DNA of 64,000 nucleotides from CAG-411 sp963643465 (lineage in GTDB: Bacteria > Bacillota > Clostridia > Lachnospirales > Lachnospiraceae): contig CAVIJT010000001.1 in the NCBI GenBank assembly GCA_963643465.1, positions 186,001-250,000 of the forward strand, given 5' to 3'. Position numbers and translations under genes: made by a program. Of the stretch, positions 53,980 through 63,015 are shown piece after piece; the first letter of the stretch is position 1, and each line of letters starts with the position of its first letter. The notes below the pieces were generated by a model. It was not told where the DNA came from. It did not search any database and saw only the letters and a program-made list of their open reading frames with translations.

Positions 53980-54645
53980 TTATTTTACCTTAATGCTCTT
54001 TGTCTTACTTACGCTTGTTTTATTATCCTTTACCGTTACTGTAAATTTATAAGTACCTTTTTTCTTTACTTTGTAACTTGCAGTCATCTTTGTAGAATAC
54101 CCTTTGACAGTTGTCTTTTTACCTGCCGGAGTCTTCACAACGACTTTAGATTTTACCGTTCCCTCTGCTGGAGTAGCGCCAATTGTAATCTTCACTTTAT
54201 CATTCTTAGCGTAACTGCTCTTATCAAACTTGAAACGATCCAACGACACTTTGGATGGAGTAGATACATATTCCACCTGATCATAACAATAACTCTTTCC
54301 ATCTGATACTTCTACAATAAAATTATAGATGCCAACCTCACTTAATGTATAGTTGACATATTCATTACTGCTCTCTTTTGCAATTGTCTCATAATTACCA
54401 TTTGGAAGAAGCACTCGGTATGTATAAGACAACTCACCAATTGCCCCTGTACACTGTGCTGATATAGTAATGCTAGTACCTTGAACCTGTGGAGATGCTT
54501 GATCAAACTCTATCTTTGCAAGTTGTAACCCCTCCTGTTCTGCTGCCTTTACGTTTCCAGTTACTCCCACTGGCAACACGGCTGTAGCCATAGCAACTGC
54601 CGCCATGCTACCTGCCAACGCTTTTTGAAACTTTTTATTAAACAC
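53980..54645 (-). CDS. Small secreted protein with two Ig-like modules
   Basis: A 221-residue exported protein: signal peptide (about 1-35, VAMATAVLPVGVTGNVKAAE) and two Ig-like modules related to the C-terminal modules of the pullulanases, each with the YKF/YTYR and GxYxFxVxVxD pattern. The last module is rich in Lys and ends in KSIKVK. No catalytic part is present. It might occupy the same cell-wall site as its neighbours or be a scaffold. The start is GTG at 54645 with AAAGGAGG seven bases upstream; the frame extends uselessly to 54720. It is probably co-transcribed with the CBM26-like gene, 51 bases downstream, with no terminator between. Confidence 0.75.
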   Translation of the reverse strand: MFNKKFQKALAGSMAAVAMATAVLPVGVTGNVKAAEQEGLQLAKIEFDQASPQVQGTSITISAQCTGAIGELSYTYRVLLPNGNYETIAKESSNEYVNYTLSEVGIYNFIVEVSDGKSYCYDQVEYVSTPSKVSLDRFKFDKSSYAKNDKVKITIGATPAEGTVKSKVVVKTPAGKKTTVKGYSTKMTASYKVKKKGTYKFTVTVKDNKTSVSKTKSIKVK

Positions 54646-54673
54646 GCTACTACCTCCTTTATTACTAATACAT

Positions 54674-54702
54674 ATTCTATAATAATTTTGTAATAAAATC
54701 AA
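54674..54702 (-). promoter_or_regulatory. Sigma-A-type promoter for the small secreted protein and CBM26-like gene
   Basis: On the minus strand, -35 TTGATT (54697-54702), a 17-base spacer and -10 TAGAAT (54674-54679), about 30 bases before the GTG start. Confidence 0.65.
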
Positions 54703-54775
54703 CATTCTTTTAATAAGCAATAGGCAATTTTGACAATTTCACCAAGTCTTTCTTATCCTTTTTAGTTGTATTGTA

Positions 54776-54826
54776 TATATAAAAGAGAAGCAGACATGAT
54801 TCTATGGAACATTTCTACTTCTCTTC
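54776..54826 (-). terminator. Terminator after the DegV-family gene
   Basis: On the minus strand an imperfect stem AAGAGAAGTAGA/TCTGCTTCTCTT (arms 54813-54824 and 54783-54794, one mismatch) is followed by TTTTATATA. Confidence 0.72.
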
Positions 54827-54854
54827 TAAATGTACTTTTCCTTATATATCCCTA

Positions 54855-55721
54855 TTACAACTTACTAGCTTTCTTTGCCATAGCAATTGCCATAGCCCCA
54901 GGTCCGATATGACAGGACACACTAAGAGACAATGGATTAATTCTCACTTCCTGATTTGGATATCTCTTTTGAATTTCTTGTCTTAGTGCCTCTGCTCCTT
55001 GAGCATTTTCTGTATGGGCTATATCAATATATAACTGTTCTAAATTGCTGCCAAATCTTTGCTCTACATCTTTTTCCATAGCATCCAACATAATGGAAAT
55101 TCCCTGTTTTGCTGTACGTGCTTTTGCAAATGTATCTAACTTTTCCCCCTGTATCTGTAAGACTGGCTTAATTCTCAAAATAGTTCCCAATGCCGCAACC
55201 GCAGGTGTCAAACGTCCACCTTTTCGCAAATATTTCAAAGTATCTACCATAATATAAATACTGGCTTCTAACTTAGTCTCCATAAGTGCTTTGTAGATTT
55301 CCTCACTGCTCTTTCCAGCTTGTACCATGGCATAAGCATCTTCCGCCGCTCTTCTCTGAGTTACTGAAATTCTCTGATTATCTACAACAATCACTTTTCC
55401 ATCATAATCCTCTGCTAACATAGTTGCAGTTTGACAACTGCCACTCAAACCACTGGACATAGGAATATAGATCAATTCCTCATAATCTTCTAACACCTTG
55501 TCCCACATTTTCGTAAGGCTTTCAATAGATGGCTGGGACGTAGACACACTTCCATTTCCTGCCAACTTCTCATAAAACTGCTGTTGCCTTAAGGTAATAT
55601 CCTCATAGTATTCTTGTCCATCAATCAAAAAGGGCATAGGAACCACAAAAATCCCCTGCACTTTTGCCTCTTCCTGTGTAATACCACTATTACTATCTGT
55701 GACAATCGCGATTTTCCCCAT
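54855..55721 (-). CDS. DegV-family fatty-acid-binding protein
   Basis: A 288-residue two-domain DegV (FakB-like) protein. It starts IAIVTDSNSGITQEEA; the lipid-contacting motif TSQPSIESL follows near residue 60, then MSSGLSGSCQTA near residue 92 and LRKGGRLTPAVAALGTIL near 165. FakB proteins hold a fatty acid for phosphorylation by the kinase FakA; the kinase gene is not in this window. TCTCTC-type overlaps are absent and the gene stands alone with its own terminator. The exact fatty acid is unknown. Confidence 0.92.
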   Translation of the reverse strand: MGKIAIVTDSNSGITQEEAKVQGIFVVPMPFLIDGQEYYEDITLRQQQFYEKLAGNGSVSTSQPSIESLTKMWDKVLEDYEELIYIPMSSGLSGSCQTATMLAEDYDGKVIVVDNQRISVTQRRAAEDAYAMVQAGKSSEEIYKALMETKLEASIYIMVDTLKYLRKGGRLTPAVAALGTILRIKPVLQIQGEKLDTFAKARTAKQGISIMLDAMEKDVEQRFGSNLEQLYIDIAHTENAQGAEALRQEIQKRYPNQEVRINPLSLSVSCHIGPGAMAIAMAKKASKL

Positions 55722-55786
55722 AACGCTCTCCTATTCTTTTTCATACTATCTAATCTGGTTTTTAAAACTATTATCTCTATAACCAC

Positions 55787-55820
55787 AAAAGAAGTTTACC
55801 CACTTAGAGCAAACTTCTTT
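55787..55820 (-). terminator. Probable terminator after the HtrA-like gene
   Basis: On the minus strand a ten-base stem AAAGAAGTTT/AAACTTCTTT (arms 55811-55820 and 55788-55797) with a 13-base loop, ending in a short T run (TTTTG). It is about 40 bases past the stop codon. Confidence 0.65.
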
Positions 55821-55859
55821 CGTCATTATAAAAGATTCTATATTGTCTGTCAATGAAAA

Positions 55860-57203
55860 CTATCTTCCATTTGGCATCTGTTGCTGGTTATTTTCTTTTT
55901 GACTGTTTTCCACAGAGGAAGAAGCTTCTTCATTTTCCGATTTACTTCCCAACGTAACTTCTACTGTTTTTTCCTCATATGCGCCATCTTTCAATTCCTG
56001 TACGGTAATAGAAATCGTGGTTCCTGCCTTTGTATAAGCCAACACATCCTGTAAAGTTTCCAAAGTAGTAACTTCTCTTCCGTCAATGGCTGTAATAATA
56101 TTTCCAGCAACTAAACCGCCTTTTTCCGCTGGCGATCCTTCTACCACCTCTCCTACATAAATTCCTTCTGGCATATTATAAAAGGAAGATTTCTCCTCTG
56201 TAATATCATCGCCGCGGATGCCAAGATATCCTTGTTCCGAAATATCCAATTGCTCTCGATTCATCAACTCATTGATAATTGGCACTGCATCTGAAATAGG
56301 AATTGCATACCCCATTCCTTCTACTTCTTCAGAAGCATATTTCGCAGAGTTAATTCCAATGACTTCTCCTGCTGTATTTATCAATGCTCCACCACTGTTA
56401 CCAGGGTTAATCGCAGCATCTGTCTGAAGAAGTGTCATAGAACCATCATCAAATGCCACCTCACGCTCTTTTGCACTGATATATCCAACGGTTACAGATT
56501 GTCCATATCCTAACGCATTTCCTATGGCAATTGCCATATCGCCAACTTTTAAAGCATCGGAATCTCCAAGAGTAGCAATTCGAATACTATCTTTGGTTTC
56601 ACTGGTCAACTCACTTTTATTAATGGCTAATACCGCTAAATCAGATCCACTATCTGCTCCTTTTACAGTGGCAGTAGCTGTTGTGTCGTTTGAAAAAGTA
56701 ACGGTAACTTCCGCCTCTTCCCCTTCAATTACATGGTTATTGGTTGCTACTAAAAGTTCGTCGTCATTTTCTCCAATGATAATTCCTGAACCACTTCCGG
56801 TAGACTCCTCTTCATAAGTCTGTCCCCAAAATTGAACCGCTTCTGTTACAGTGGTGTTTACTGCAACAATGGAAGGCATTACATTTTCTACTACCTGTGA
56901 TACATCAGAACTAGAGGTTGCTGATGTGCTGGTTGCAGTGATTGCTGTATCTTCTTCCTCTATGGTTGCTTCTTTCGCATCCTTTGCCATAAACTGGGTA
57001 ACTGCATACTGTCCGCCCTCGAAAGCAGCACCTGCCAACAATCCAGCTATCAATGCCCCTGTAAGCAATTTGGCAGTTTTCCATTTTCCCTTTTTCTCTG
57101 GCTCTGGATGTAAAGATCCATTTTCATTCTGTCCCATATTACTTGTCCCATAATTATTCATTTCATTATTATTCATTCCATTATTATTCATCCCTTGATC
57201 CAT
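55860..57203 (-). CDS. HtrA/DegP-type membrane-anchored serine protease
   Basis: A 447-residue surface protease for misfolded exported proteins. The cytoplasmic N-terminus has an Asn/Met repeat (MNNNGMNNNEMNN), then a membrane helix (about 43-62). The trypsin-like domain has the triad His157 (ATNNHVIEG), Asp188 (SGSDLAVL) and Ser270 (NPGNSGGAL). A PDZ domain follows from about 320 to 415, then a polar Asn/Gln/Ser-rich tail. The ATG at 57203 has GAGGT upstream; the frame extends to 57251 without a site. With several large secreted enzymes nearby, a role in export quality control is plausible. Confidence 0.93.
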   Translation of the reverse strand: MDQGMNNNGMNNNEMNNYGTSNMGQNENGSLHPEPEKKGKWKTAKLLTGALIAGLLAGAAFEGGQYAVTQFMAKDAKEATIEEEDTAITATSTSATSSSDVSQVVENVMPSIVAVNTTVTEAVQFWGQTYEEESTGSGSGIIIGENDDELLVATNNHVIEGEEAEVTVTFSNDTTATATVKGADSGSDLAVLAINKSELTSETKDSIRIATLGDSDALKVGDMAIAIGNALGYGQSVTVGYISAKEREVAFDDGSMTLLQTDAAINPGNSGGALINTAGEVIGINSAKYASEEVEGMGYAIPISDAVPIINELMNREQLDISEQGYLGIRGDDITEEKSSFYNMPEGIYVGEVVEGSPAEKGGLVAGNIITAIDGREVTTLETLQDVLAYTKAGTTISITVQELKDGAYEEKTVEVTLGSKSENEEASSSVENSQKENNQQQMPNGR

Positions 57204-57313
57204 AACAATTACCTCGCTTTTCCTTTGTATTGGTAAACATCTGTTTTTCATGGTTCAAGTTTACAAAAAAAGTATGTGCATTTTGTGAAAAACTTTTGAT
57301 GCCTTTGTGTACA

Positions 57314-58444
57314 TTAGAAACAACCAAACAAACGGAATACGGTCGCCTCTTGTTTTACTCCACGCAACGCATTCTGAACCCCAGCATCCTCCAAATTTCC
57401 TTCAAACTCCACAAAAAATCGGTATTCCCACTTTTTATTTTCAATAGGACGGGATTCTATCTGGGTTAAATTCAATTTATTAAACATAAAATTAGCCAAC
57501 ATATTATACAGCGTACCACTCTCATGCTTTACTTCAAAACATACGCTTACTTTCTTTCCGTTTTTACAGTATACCTTTTGATTTGTAATTATAATAAAAC
57601 GGGTACTATTATTACTTTCTTCATTAATATTAGACTGCAACACTTCCAGTCCATACAGCGCAGCAGCTCTTCCACTTCCAATTGCCGCTTGAGAAGGTAT
57701 CTGATCCTCTGCAATCTTTTTCACACTGGCAGATGTACTCTCAAACTCTTCTGCCTGTATATTAGGATACTGGGAAAGAAAGGATCTACACTGCAAAATT
57801 CCCTGCTGGTGCGAATACACTTTTTGAATATCCTCAATTTTTGTTCCCGGCATACCAATTAATGCCTGCTCCACCTTAACTTCCTGTTCTCCTATAATAT
57901 ATGCCTGACTCTTTACAAGTAAATCATAAATATCGTTAATGCCGCCAGTAGATGAATTTTCAATAGGAAGCACACCATACTCTACTTCTCCCTTATGTAA
58001 GGCATCCATCACATCTTTAAAGGAACGTTTATATACTCCCTCTGTATCTTCGCCAAAAAAGGAAAACATAGCCTGTTCTGTATAACTGCCCTTTTCTCCA
58101 AAACAGGCAACTTTTTTTCTTCCTTCTGGAAGTGCCTCTATAGGAGTAAGCCCTTCACATTGGTTTTCATCCTGTTTTACTAATGTATACTGTTTTCTTC
58201 TACTAATAGACATAATCTGGGAGAACAATTCCCGAATCGCCTGCTTGTTAAAAGTGTCCTCTGTAAGTCCAGATAAGGTTTCTAACTTAGAATCTTCTCT
58301 TTCTTTATCATATACTTTCTTTCCAGTTTCAATTTTGTAAGCAGCAACCTGATAAGTCAGTTTCATGCGCTCCTCAAACAAGTGGGTCAATTCTCCATCT
58401 ATTTTGTCAATGTCTTTTCTAATCTCATTTAAATCCAATTCCAT
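57314..58444 (-). CDS. pheA: Bifunctional chorismate mutase/prephenate dehydratase (P-protein)
   Basis: A 376-residue enzyme of phenylalanine synthesis. The N-terminal chorismate mutase (about 1-85) starts LDLNEIRKDIDKIDGEL, with the catalytic Arg and Lys residues of AroQ. The prephenate dehydratase (about 112-290) begins KVACFGEKGSYTEQA and contains ENSSTGGINDIYDLL. The C-terminal ACT domain has IESRPIENKKWEYRFFVEFE, the ESRP motif that senses phenylalanine. The ATG at 58444 lacks a strong ribosome site; an in-frame TTG at 58456 is the alternative, with AAAGGAG 17 bases upstream inside a small hairpin. I saw no T-box. Confidence 0.95.
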   Translation of the reverse strand: MELDLNEIRKDIDKIDGELTHLFEERMKLTYQVAAYKIETGKKVYDKEREDSKLETLSGLTEDTFNKQAIRELFSQIMSISRRKQYTLVKQDENQCEGLTPIEALPEGRKKVACFGEKGSYTEQAMFSFFGEDTEGVYKRSFKDVMDALHKGEVEYGVLPIENSSTGGINDIYDLLVKSQAYIIGEQEVKVEQALIGMPGTKIEDIQKVYSHQQGILQCRSFLSQYPNIQAEEFESTSASVKKIAEDQIPSQAAIGSGRAAALYGLEVLQSNINEESNNSTRFIIITNQKVYCKNGKKVSVCFEVKHESGTLYNMLANFMFNKLNLTQIESRPIENKKWEYRFFVEFEGNLEDAGVQNALRGVKQEATVFRLFGCF

Positions 58445-58525
58445 AAATTTCTTCAAATCCGTTAAGGATTTTTCTCCTTTCCAGTAGGGTATTTTGCCAA
58501 TTCTATCAATCGTAACATCTTTTCC

Positions 58526-58534
58526 ATTATAACA
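58526..58534 (-). promoter_or_regulatory. Extended -10 promoter upstream of pheA
   Basis: On the minus strand TATAAT (58526-58531) is preceded by TG one base away (58533-58534), an extended -10 element. No good -35 is visible. It lies about 80 bases before the pheA start. Confidence 0.6.
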
Positions 58535-58601
58535 TACTTTACTTCTTTTTTTAAATACTCGTTGCTAAAAATCCTACTGCACAGAATTTTTTATGTTACA
58601 G

Positions 58602-58648
58602 TTTGCAGATGGTGTCCGTGCCAGACAAGCACAAACACCATCTGCAAA
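58602..58648. repeat. Long perfect inverted repeat between pheA and the DUF2935 gene
   Basis: Perfect 14-base arms TTTGCAGATGGTGT (58602-58615) and ACACCATCTGCAAA (58635-58648) enclose 19 bases that contain a second short stem GTGC/GCAC. No T tract follows in either direction, so it is not a normal terminator. The rest of the 285-base gap holds the pheA promoter and nothing else recognisable. Confidence 0.8.
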
Positions 58649-58729
58649 TCCCAATTTCAAATTGTGCAACTTGATGAGTACCCGAAAAATTATAGGCTTT
58701 TGACACTCTAACCAGTTATCCATATTCTA

Positions 58730-59641
58730 TCAATCCCATGACTGGCAGGTAAGCAAACGAATATAATGATTTGCCTCCCTTAATACATGGTCAGCAAGCA
58801 AAGGTAACATAATAGATGCAATGTCACAGTTTAATATTCCTTTGGTTCCTGCCATTTTAAACTGTCTATAGTCCAAAGTCTCAGCAAGGGATTCCTCTGT
58901 CAATTCACCCATAGATATTACATTCCCTCGCTCTGCCATCTCTAACAAACTCCTGTATTCATTGCCAAACTCATCCGCAGTATCAATCAGTTGCTCCTCC
59001 GATGGGTCCAGTAATCCACGAATAAACCAAGCATGTTCCATCATAATCTGATTCCAAAAATTTTCTGTTTCATACAAAGTATCTGGGCAAGAACAAGTTT
59101 GATTTACCAAACTTTCAATGGTAGCACGATACCATTTTGCTTCTCGAAGAATATGCTCAATTAACAATGGATAATTACTAGTAAAAAGAGTTCCATTTCT
59201 AACCTGGCATAATATATGTTCTTTAAACCCAATCAACTTATTTAAAAGAAAAAGAGAACGTTCATTAATCTGTCTTACCCTTCCATACAACGCTCTTATA
59301 TTTCTATTGTTGCATCCACATCCCCCACTAAGATTTTGCTCTAATACAGAAAGTTTTGTATTAATAGAAATTCCGCTTAATTTTCTTGTTTTTTGTTCCG
59401 CCTCCAATGTGAATTCCGTTACCAGTTCCCCTGATGCTAACACACAGTCATGAACTCTTCCATTTCCAATTTTAATAACTTCATATAACAGATTTTCAAA
59501 TTGTACCCGCAACCAATCTGCCTGTCGAATCCAAACCCTTTCTTTGCATGGAAAACCTGCCTGTAAAAAAAGTGCATGCTCCTTCATAATTCTTGAAAAA
59601 AACAAATGGGTTTCTATAGATGCTGCAATATAATTTTCCAT
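58730..59641 (-). CDS. DUF2935 protein (helical, ferritin-like)
   Basis: A 303-residue soluble all-helical protein of the DUF2935 family, with two related halves. Each half begins with a helix bearing H-x-x-F/W patterns: the first is ETHLFFSRIMKEHALFL, and the second contains the related NQIMMEHAWFIRGLLDPSE. The His and Glu residues would suit a metal site in a four-helix bundle, but none has been proven. A Cys-rich GCGCNNRN lies near residue 125. Relatives occur in spore-forming Firmicutes. The function is unknown. AAGGA precedes the start. Confidence 0.82.
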   Translation of the reverse strand: MENYIAASIETHLFFSRIMKEHALFLQAGFPCKERVWIRQADWLRVQFENLLYEVIKIGNGRVHDCVLASGELVTEFTLEAEQKTRKLSGISINTKLSVLEQNLSGGCGCNNRNIRALYGRVRQINERSLFLLNKLIGFKEHILCQVRNGTLFTSNYPLLIEHILREAKWYRATIESLVNQTCSCPDTLYETENFWNQIMMEHAWFIRGLLDPSEEQLIDTADEFGNEYRSLLEMAERGNVISMGELTEESLAETLDYRQFKMAGTKGILNCDIASIMLPLLADHVLREANHYIRLLTCQSWD

Positions 59642-59707
59642 TTCTTTTCCTTCCTCGTTGTTCCTTACAATTCTCCATAATATATGCCATCTTTTGTCTT
59701 TCTATAA

Positions 59708-59748
59708 CTAAAAAACAGTTTCAGACTTTGCATCTGAAACTGTTTTTT
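59708..59748 (-). terminator. Strong terminator after the ABC permease gene
   Basis: A perfect 15-base stem AAAAACAGTTTCAGA/TCTGAAACTGTTTTT (arms 59711-59725 and 59733-59747) with a seven-base loop; it works on the minus strand directly after the permease and would also stop plus-strand transcripts. Confidence 0.93.
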
Positions 59749-59756
59749 ATACCATC

Positions 59757-62114
59757 TTATTCTGCTATCAATTCTCTTACTTCAACCTTTTTAATTTTTC
59801 CCGAAACCATATATGCAAATAGAAAAAAGCACACACAAATCATACAAACCGGAAGAACAATCACATCCAGAGTATAATCTGTAACAAAATTTGTAACACC
59901 CATTCCCCGCAAAAGTGCTTCCATCATAGTAGGACATAAAAATATACAAAAAACAATGCCAACTGCCGCTCCAATCATAGAAACAATAAGAAAACGGAAC
60001 GAAAATTGCAGACGCAATTGTCTCACAGTAAAACCAAGTGCTTTATAAATCCCGATATCTGTTCGTTCCCTTACAAAGCTCCTTGTGCAGACCATTCTAA
60101 CTATAACTAGCGTAAATATAATAGAAATCACATAAATAAACGCTGCAATACCTTTTAGGGCAACCTCAATCATATCCCTTGCATAAAAATCATCCTCTGG
60201 CAGATACGACTCAAGTTTACCTGCATAACGGTTATTTAAAGTATCACTTATTTCTTGTGCTAAACTACTATCTACCAATTTTATCTCCAAATAATTGGGT
60301 GTCATAGTTCCAATTTTTTTATAAGCATCATACCCCATGCTAATGCACATTCCCACATCATTTGTAGCTTGATACAATCCAGAAACAATATATGTACTTT
60401 CTGCCTCCTTCGTAGAAAGAGTCACTTTATCTCCAATAGCTAAACCATACTCTTCTGCTACAATTTCTGTAATTACAAACTCATTGTCATAAATTGGCGC
60501 TCGACCTTTTAAAATACGTTTTTCAATTCCAGTAAGATTCTGATAAAATCCACACCAGATGCTTCCCCCGTTCAATGTAACATATTCCGAATTCATTGCA
60601 CTATATTCCTTAATTTCGCCAATTTCCTCAATGTCCTCCAAAACATTTGAAAACTCTGTCACCGCATAATCGTCAATGAAACAAATTTCTACATCCGCTG
60701 CAAATTCACCCAAACTTTCCATAAAACGTTCTGAACTCATACAATTGGTAAGCAAATTCATACTCATCATAAAAAACACCAAAGCTGCTGAAATAACTAA
60801 TGTTCCAAAATAGTGCTTTTTATCTGATGTAAATTGCCGAAATGCTAATGTTAGAGACAATGCTTTTTTATGAATTTGTGTTTTCATACGGCTATCAAAA
60901 TAAATCTGTTCTACTCCTCTTGAAATTGCCCGAACTGGCGAAATTTTTCCTACTTTTGTAGTAAGCACTGTAACAAAAACACTGACAATTCCAATCATCC
61001 CAAACAGTAATATTGCTGTTTTTAAAACGGAAATCCCACCACTTATAAGTATTCCTGTAATTGGCAAATAAATTTTCCCAAGCATTACAATAATAGGATA
61101 GGATGCTACAATTCCCAATATAATTCCCAAAAACTGTGCTATCATATATTGCAAAATATAAATCATCTGAATTTTTCTATTGGTAAAGCCATTCGCTTTT
61201 AATATTCCAAGATTAGTATAATCCATTTCAATTCCACTTGATATGCTATGACAGATAATAACAATCACAATCACAAACAAAATAATAATAAAAGCATATA
61301 AAATCCCAGAACCAACTTCACTAAAAATGGTAGTATAACCTGCCAAAGTATCTCTTGCTTCAGCAAAACTTGCATTATCTATTATTCCCGTTGTTTCATT
61401 TAATGACTTCTTAAACTCTAGCATAGAAAGCACACTGCTTTTGGCTTGATTAATGTGAAGTACCTTGTAAGACCAAACCAATTTCAAATCGCTATCTTTG
61501 GTATCCAGTTTTTCCTCTTTTATTCGATTAAAATCTTCATCTGAGACAAAAAAGTGTTTTATTCCTATAAAATACGCTCCAAGCAAAGGTTCCTGCACAA
61601 ATCCTTTAATCACAAACTCTTCATCTCCAAAATTTGTCTTAATCTTTATTTTACTTCCAATTTCGCAGTCATAAAGATTTCGAAAGGTAACAGGAACATA
61701 AACTTCTCCTTTCTTCAAAGTTTCTGCATTTTCAACCCAACCATTCAAATCCTCATGAAACACTTTATAACAAGAGTTCCATTTTAGCATACTATAGAAA
61801 TTTCCATTCTTAACTTCATTTCCATTAATAATATAATGACTGGTAGCCAAACTATCCTCTACACCAAAAGATCGTACATTTTCATTGTTTTTTAACCCAT
61901 TACATACCTTTTCTTCCAAATCACTGTCAATCCACGCAATCAAATCTCCTGTTCCAACCTCATGAAGCGCATGGTCAAGACTGCTGTATATAAGATCGTT
62001 GCTGCTAATAATTGCAGTCAGTGCCGCAGTAATAATAAACATTAAAATAATTACACTTTTAAATGCACCTTTTTTATGTCTGATATTCGCTTTCAAAATT
62101 GTCAAAATTTCCAC
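59757..62114 (-). CDS. ABC transporter permease with two FtsX domains
   Basis: A 785-residue membrane protein: an N-terminal helix (about 18-38), an extracellular domain (about 40-250), three helices with an FtsX core (about 270-400, from YAFIIILFVIVIVIICHS), a further helix near 440, a second extracellular domain (about 460-640) and a terminal FtsX core (about 650-785). The layout is of the MacB/Bce-type mechanotransmission family, which often handles antimicrobial peptides or lipids. It works with the ATPase encoded ten bases upstream. The substrate is unknown. Confidence 0.9.
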   Translation of the reverse strand: MEILTILKANIRHKKGAFKSVIILMFIITAALTAIISSNDLIYSSLDHALHEVGTGDLIAWIDSDLEEKVCNGLKNNENVRSFGVEDSLATSHYIINGNEVKNGNFYSMLKWNSCYKVFHEDLNGWVENAETLKKGEVYVPVTFRNLYDCEIGSKIKIKTNFGDEEFVIKGFVQEPLLGAYFIGIKHFFVSDEDFNRIKEEKLDTKDSDLKLVWSYKVLHINQAKSSVLSMLEFKKSLNETTGIIDNASFAEARDTLAGYTTIFSEVGSGILYAFIIILFVIVIVIICHSISSGIEMDYTNLGILKANGFTNRKIQMIYILQYMIAQFLGIILGIVASYPIIVMLGKIYLPITGILISGGISVLKTAILLFGMIGIVSVFVTVLTTKVGKISPVRAISRGVEQIYFDSRMKTQIHKKALSLTLAFRQFTSDKKHYFGTLVISAALVFFMMSMNLLTNCMSSERFMESLGEFAADVEICFIDDYAVTEFSNVLEDIEEIGEIKEYSAMNSEYVTLNGGSIWCGFYQNLTGIEKRILKGRAPIYDNEFVITEIVAEEYGLAIGDKVTLSTKEAESTYIVSGLYQATNDVGMCISMGYDAYKKIGTMTPNYLEIKLVDSSLAQEISDTLNNRYAGKLESYLPEDDFYARDMIEVALKGIAAFIYVISIIFTLVIVRMVCTRSFVRERTDIGIYKALGFTVRQLRLQFSFRFLIVSMIGAAVGIVFCIFLCPTMMEALLRGMGVTNFVTDYTLDVIVLPVCMICVCFFLFAYMVSGKIKKVEVRELIAE

Positions 62115-62124
62115 ACTCTCTCAC

Positions 62125-62886
62125 CTACCATTCCATCGACCCAAGCCATGCGTTTATCTGCGTTTCGCGACTTTTCTCTTCATCCGGATTGTACGGTGGC
62201 AGCAAAAGCTCTCCAATAATTTTTCCATCCTCAAGATAGAGAATTCTTGTAGCTCGAAGAGCAGCTTTCATATCATGAGTAACCATCAAAATACTCTGAC
62301 CACTATTATTTAATTCCGTTAAAAGATTAAGCACTTCCGTAGTATTTTTGCGGTTCAATGCACCTGTAGGTTCATCGGCAAATAATAACTTTGGTTGATT
62401 GATTACTGCCCGGGCAATCGCACAACGCTGCTGCTGACCACCTGAAACTTGTGACGGAAGATGGGATACAATATGAGAAATCCCCATTTTTTCAATTAAC
62501 ACATTTCCATAACGTTTTATATCGGAAGTAGATTTCTGTTTATTCAAATAGCCTGGCACCACTATATTTTCATATAATGACAAATTACTAACTAAGTGCA
62601 TTTGTTGAAAAATAAAGCCAAAATCTGTATGTCTTAACACCGCCAGCTTTTTTTCACTCATTGTTACAATATCTGTTCCATCATACATAACCTGTCCTAC
62701 TGTGGCTCTATCCATTCCGCTTAATGCGTATAGCAAAGTAGACTTTCCAGAACCAGATGCCCCCATAATAACGGTAAAATCCCCCTCAAAAAATTCTAAA
62801 TCCACATGAGAAAGAATATGTACTTGTCCTCCATTATGGGCAAAACTTTTACATAACCCATTTGCCTTAAGAATTGTTTTTTTCAT
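62125..62886 (-). CDS. ABC transporter ATP-binding protein (MacB/LolD type)
   Basis: A 253-residue ATPase. Walker A is MGASGSGKSTLLYALSG (about 41-57), the Q-loop FGFIFQQMHL, the signature QVSGGQQQR and Walker B PKLLFADEPTGAL, followed by H-loop MVTHDM. The LFADEPTGAL form is typical of MacB/LolD-like ATPases that drive FtsX permeases. It forms an operon with the permease gene, and an OmpR-type direct repeat lies about 55 bases upstream of its start, pointing to control by the adjacent two-component system. Confidence 0.95.
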   Translation of the reverse strand: MKKTILKANGLCKSFAHNGGQVHILSHVDLEFFEGDFTVIMGASGSGKSTLLYALSGMDRATVGQVMYDGTDIVTMSEKKLAVLRHTDFGFIFQQMHLVSNLSLYENIVVPGYLNKQKSTSDIKRYGNVLIEKMGISHIVSHLPSQVSGGQQQRCAIARAVINQPKLLFADEPTGALNRKNTTEVLNLLTELNNSGQSILMVTHDMKAALRATRILYLEDGKIIGELLLPPYNPDEEKSRETQINAWLGSMEW

Positions 62887-62938
62887 AATGTCTGTCCTTT
62901 CTTCTAAAAATCACTACCTTATCATAGTAAAAAAATTA

Positions 62939-62956
62939 TTAAGAAATCCTTAAGGA
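62939..62956 (-). promoter_or_regulatory. OmpR-type direct repeat upstream of the ABC transporter operon
   Basis: Two TTAAG half-sites (62939-62943 and 62950-62954) begin 11 bases apart, the classic spacing for OmpR-family regulators; the second is part of the 10-base palindrome TCCTTAAGGA (62947-62956). The site lies in the 129-base gap between the histidine kinase and the ATPase gene. Confidence 0.65.
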
Positions 62957-63015
62957 TATGAAACATACCAGTGTAAAAAAGAGGATATTTTTCGTGCGTA
63001 CATAAACTTTTACTT

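Noticed and set aside
57150..57200. Short direct repeat array resembling CRISPR
   Set aside because: It is the Asn/Met codon repeat at the start of the HtrA-like gene, with no spacers.
58445..58729. T-box or Phe-responsive leader before pheA
   Set aside because: No T-box sequence, specifier loop or Phe-rich leader peptide could be found; only an extended -10 promoter and an unrelated inverted repeat.
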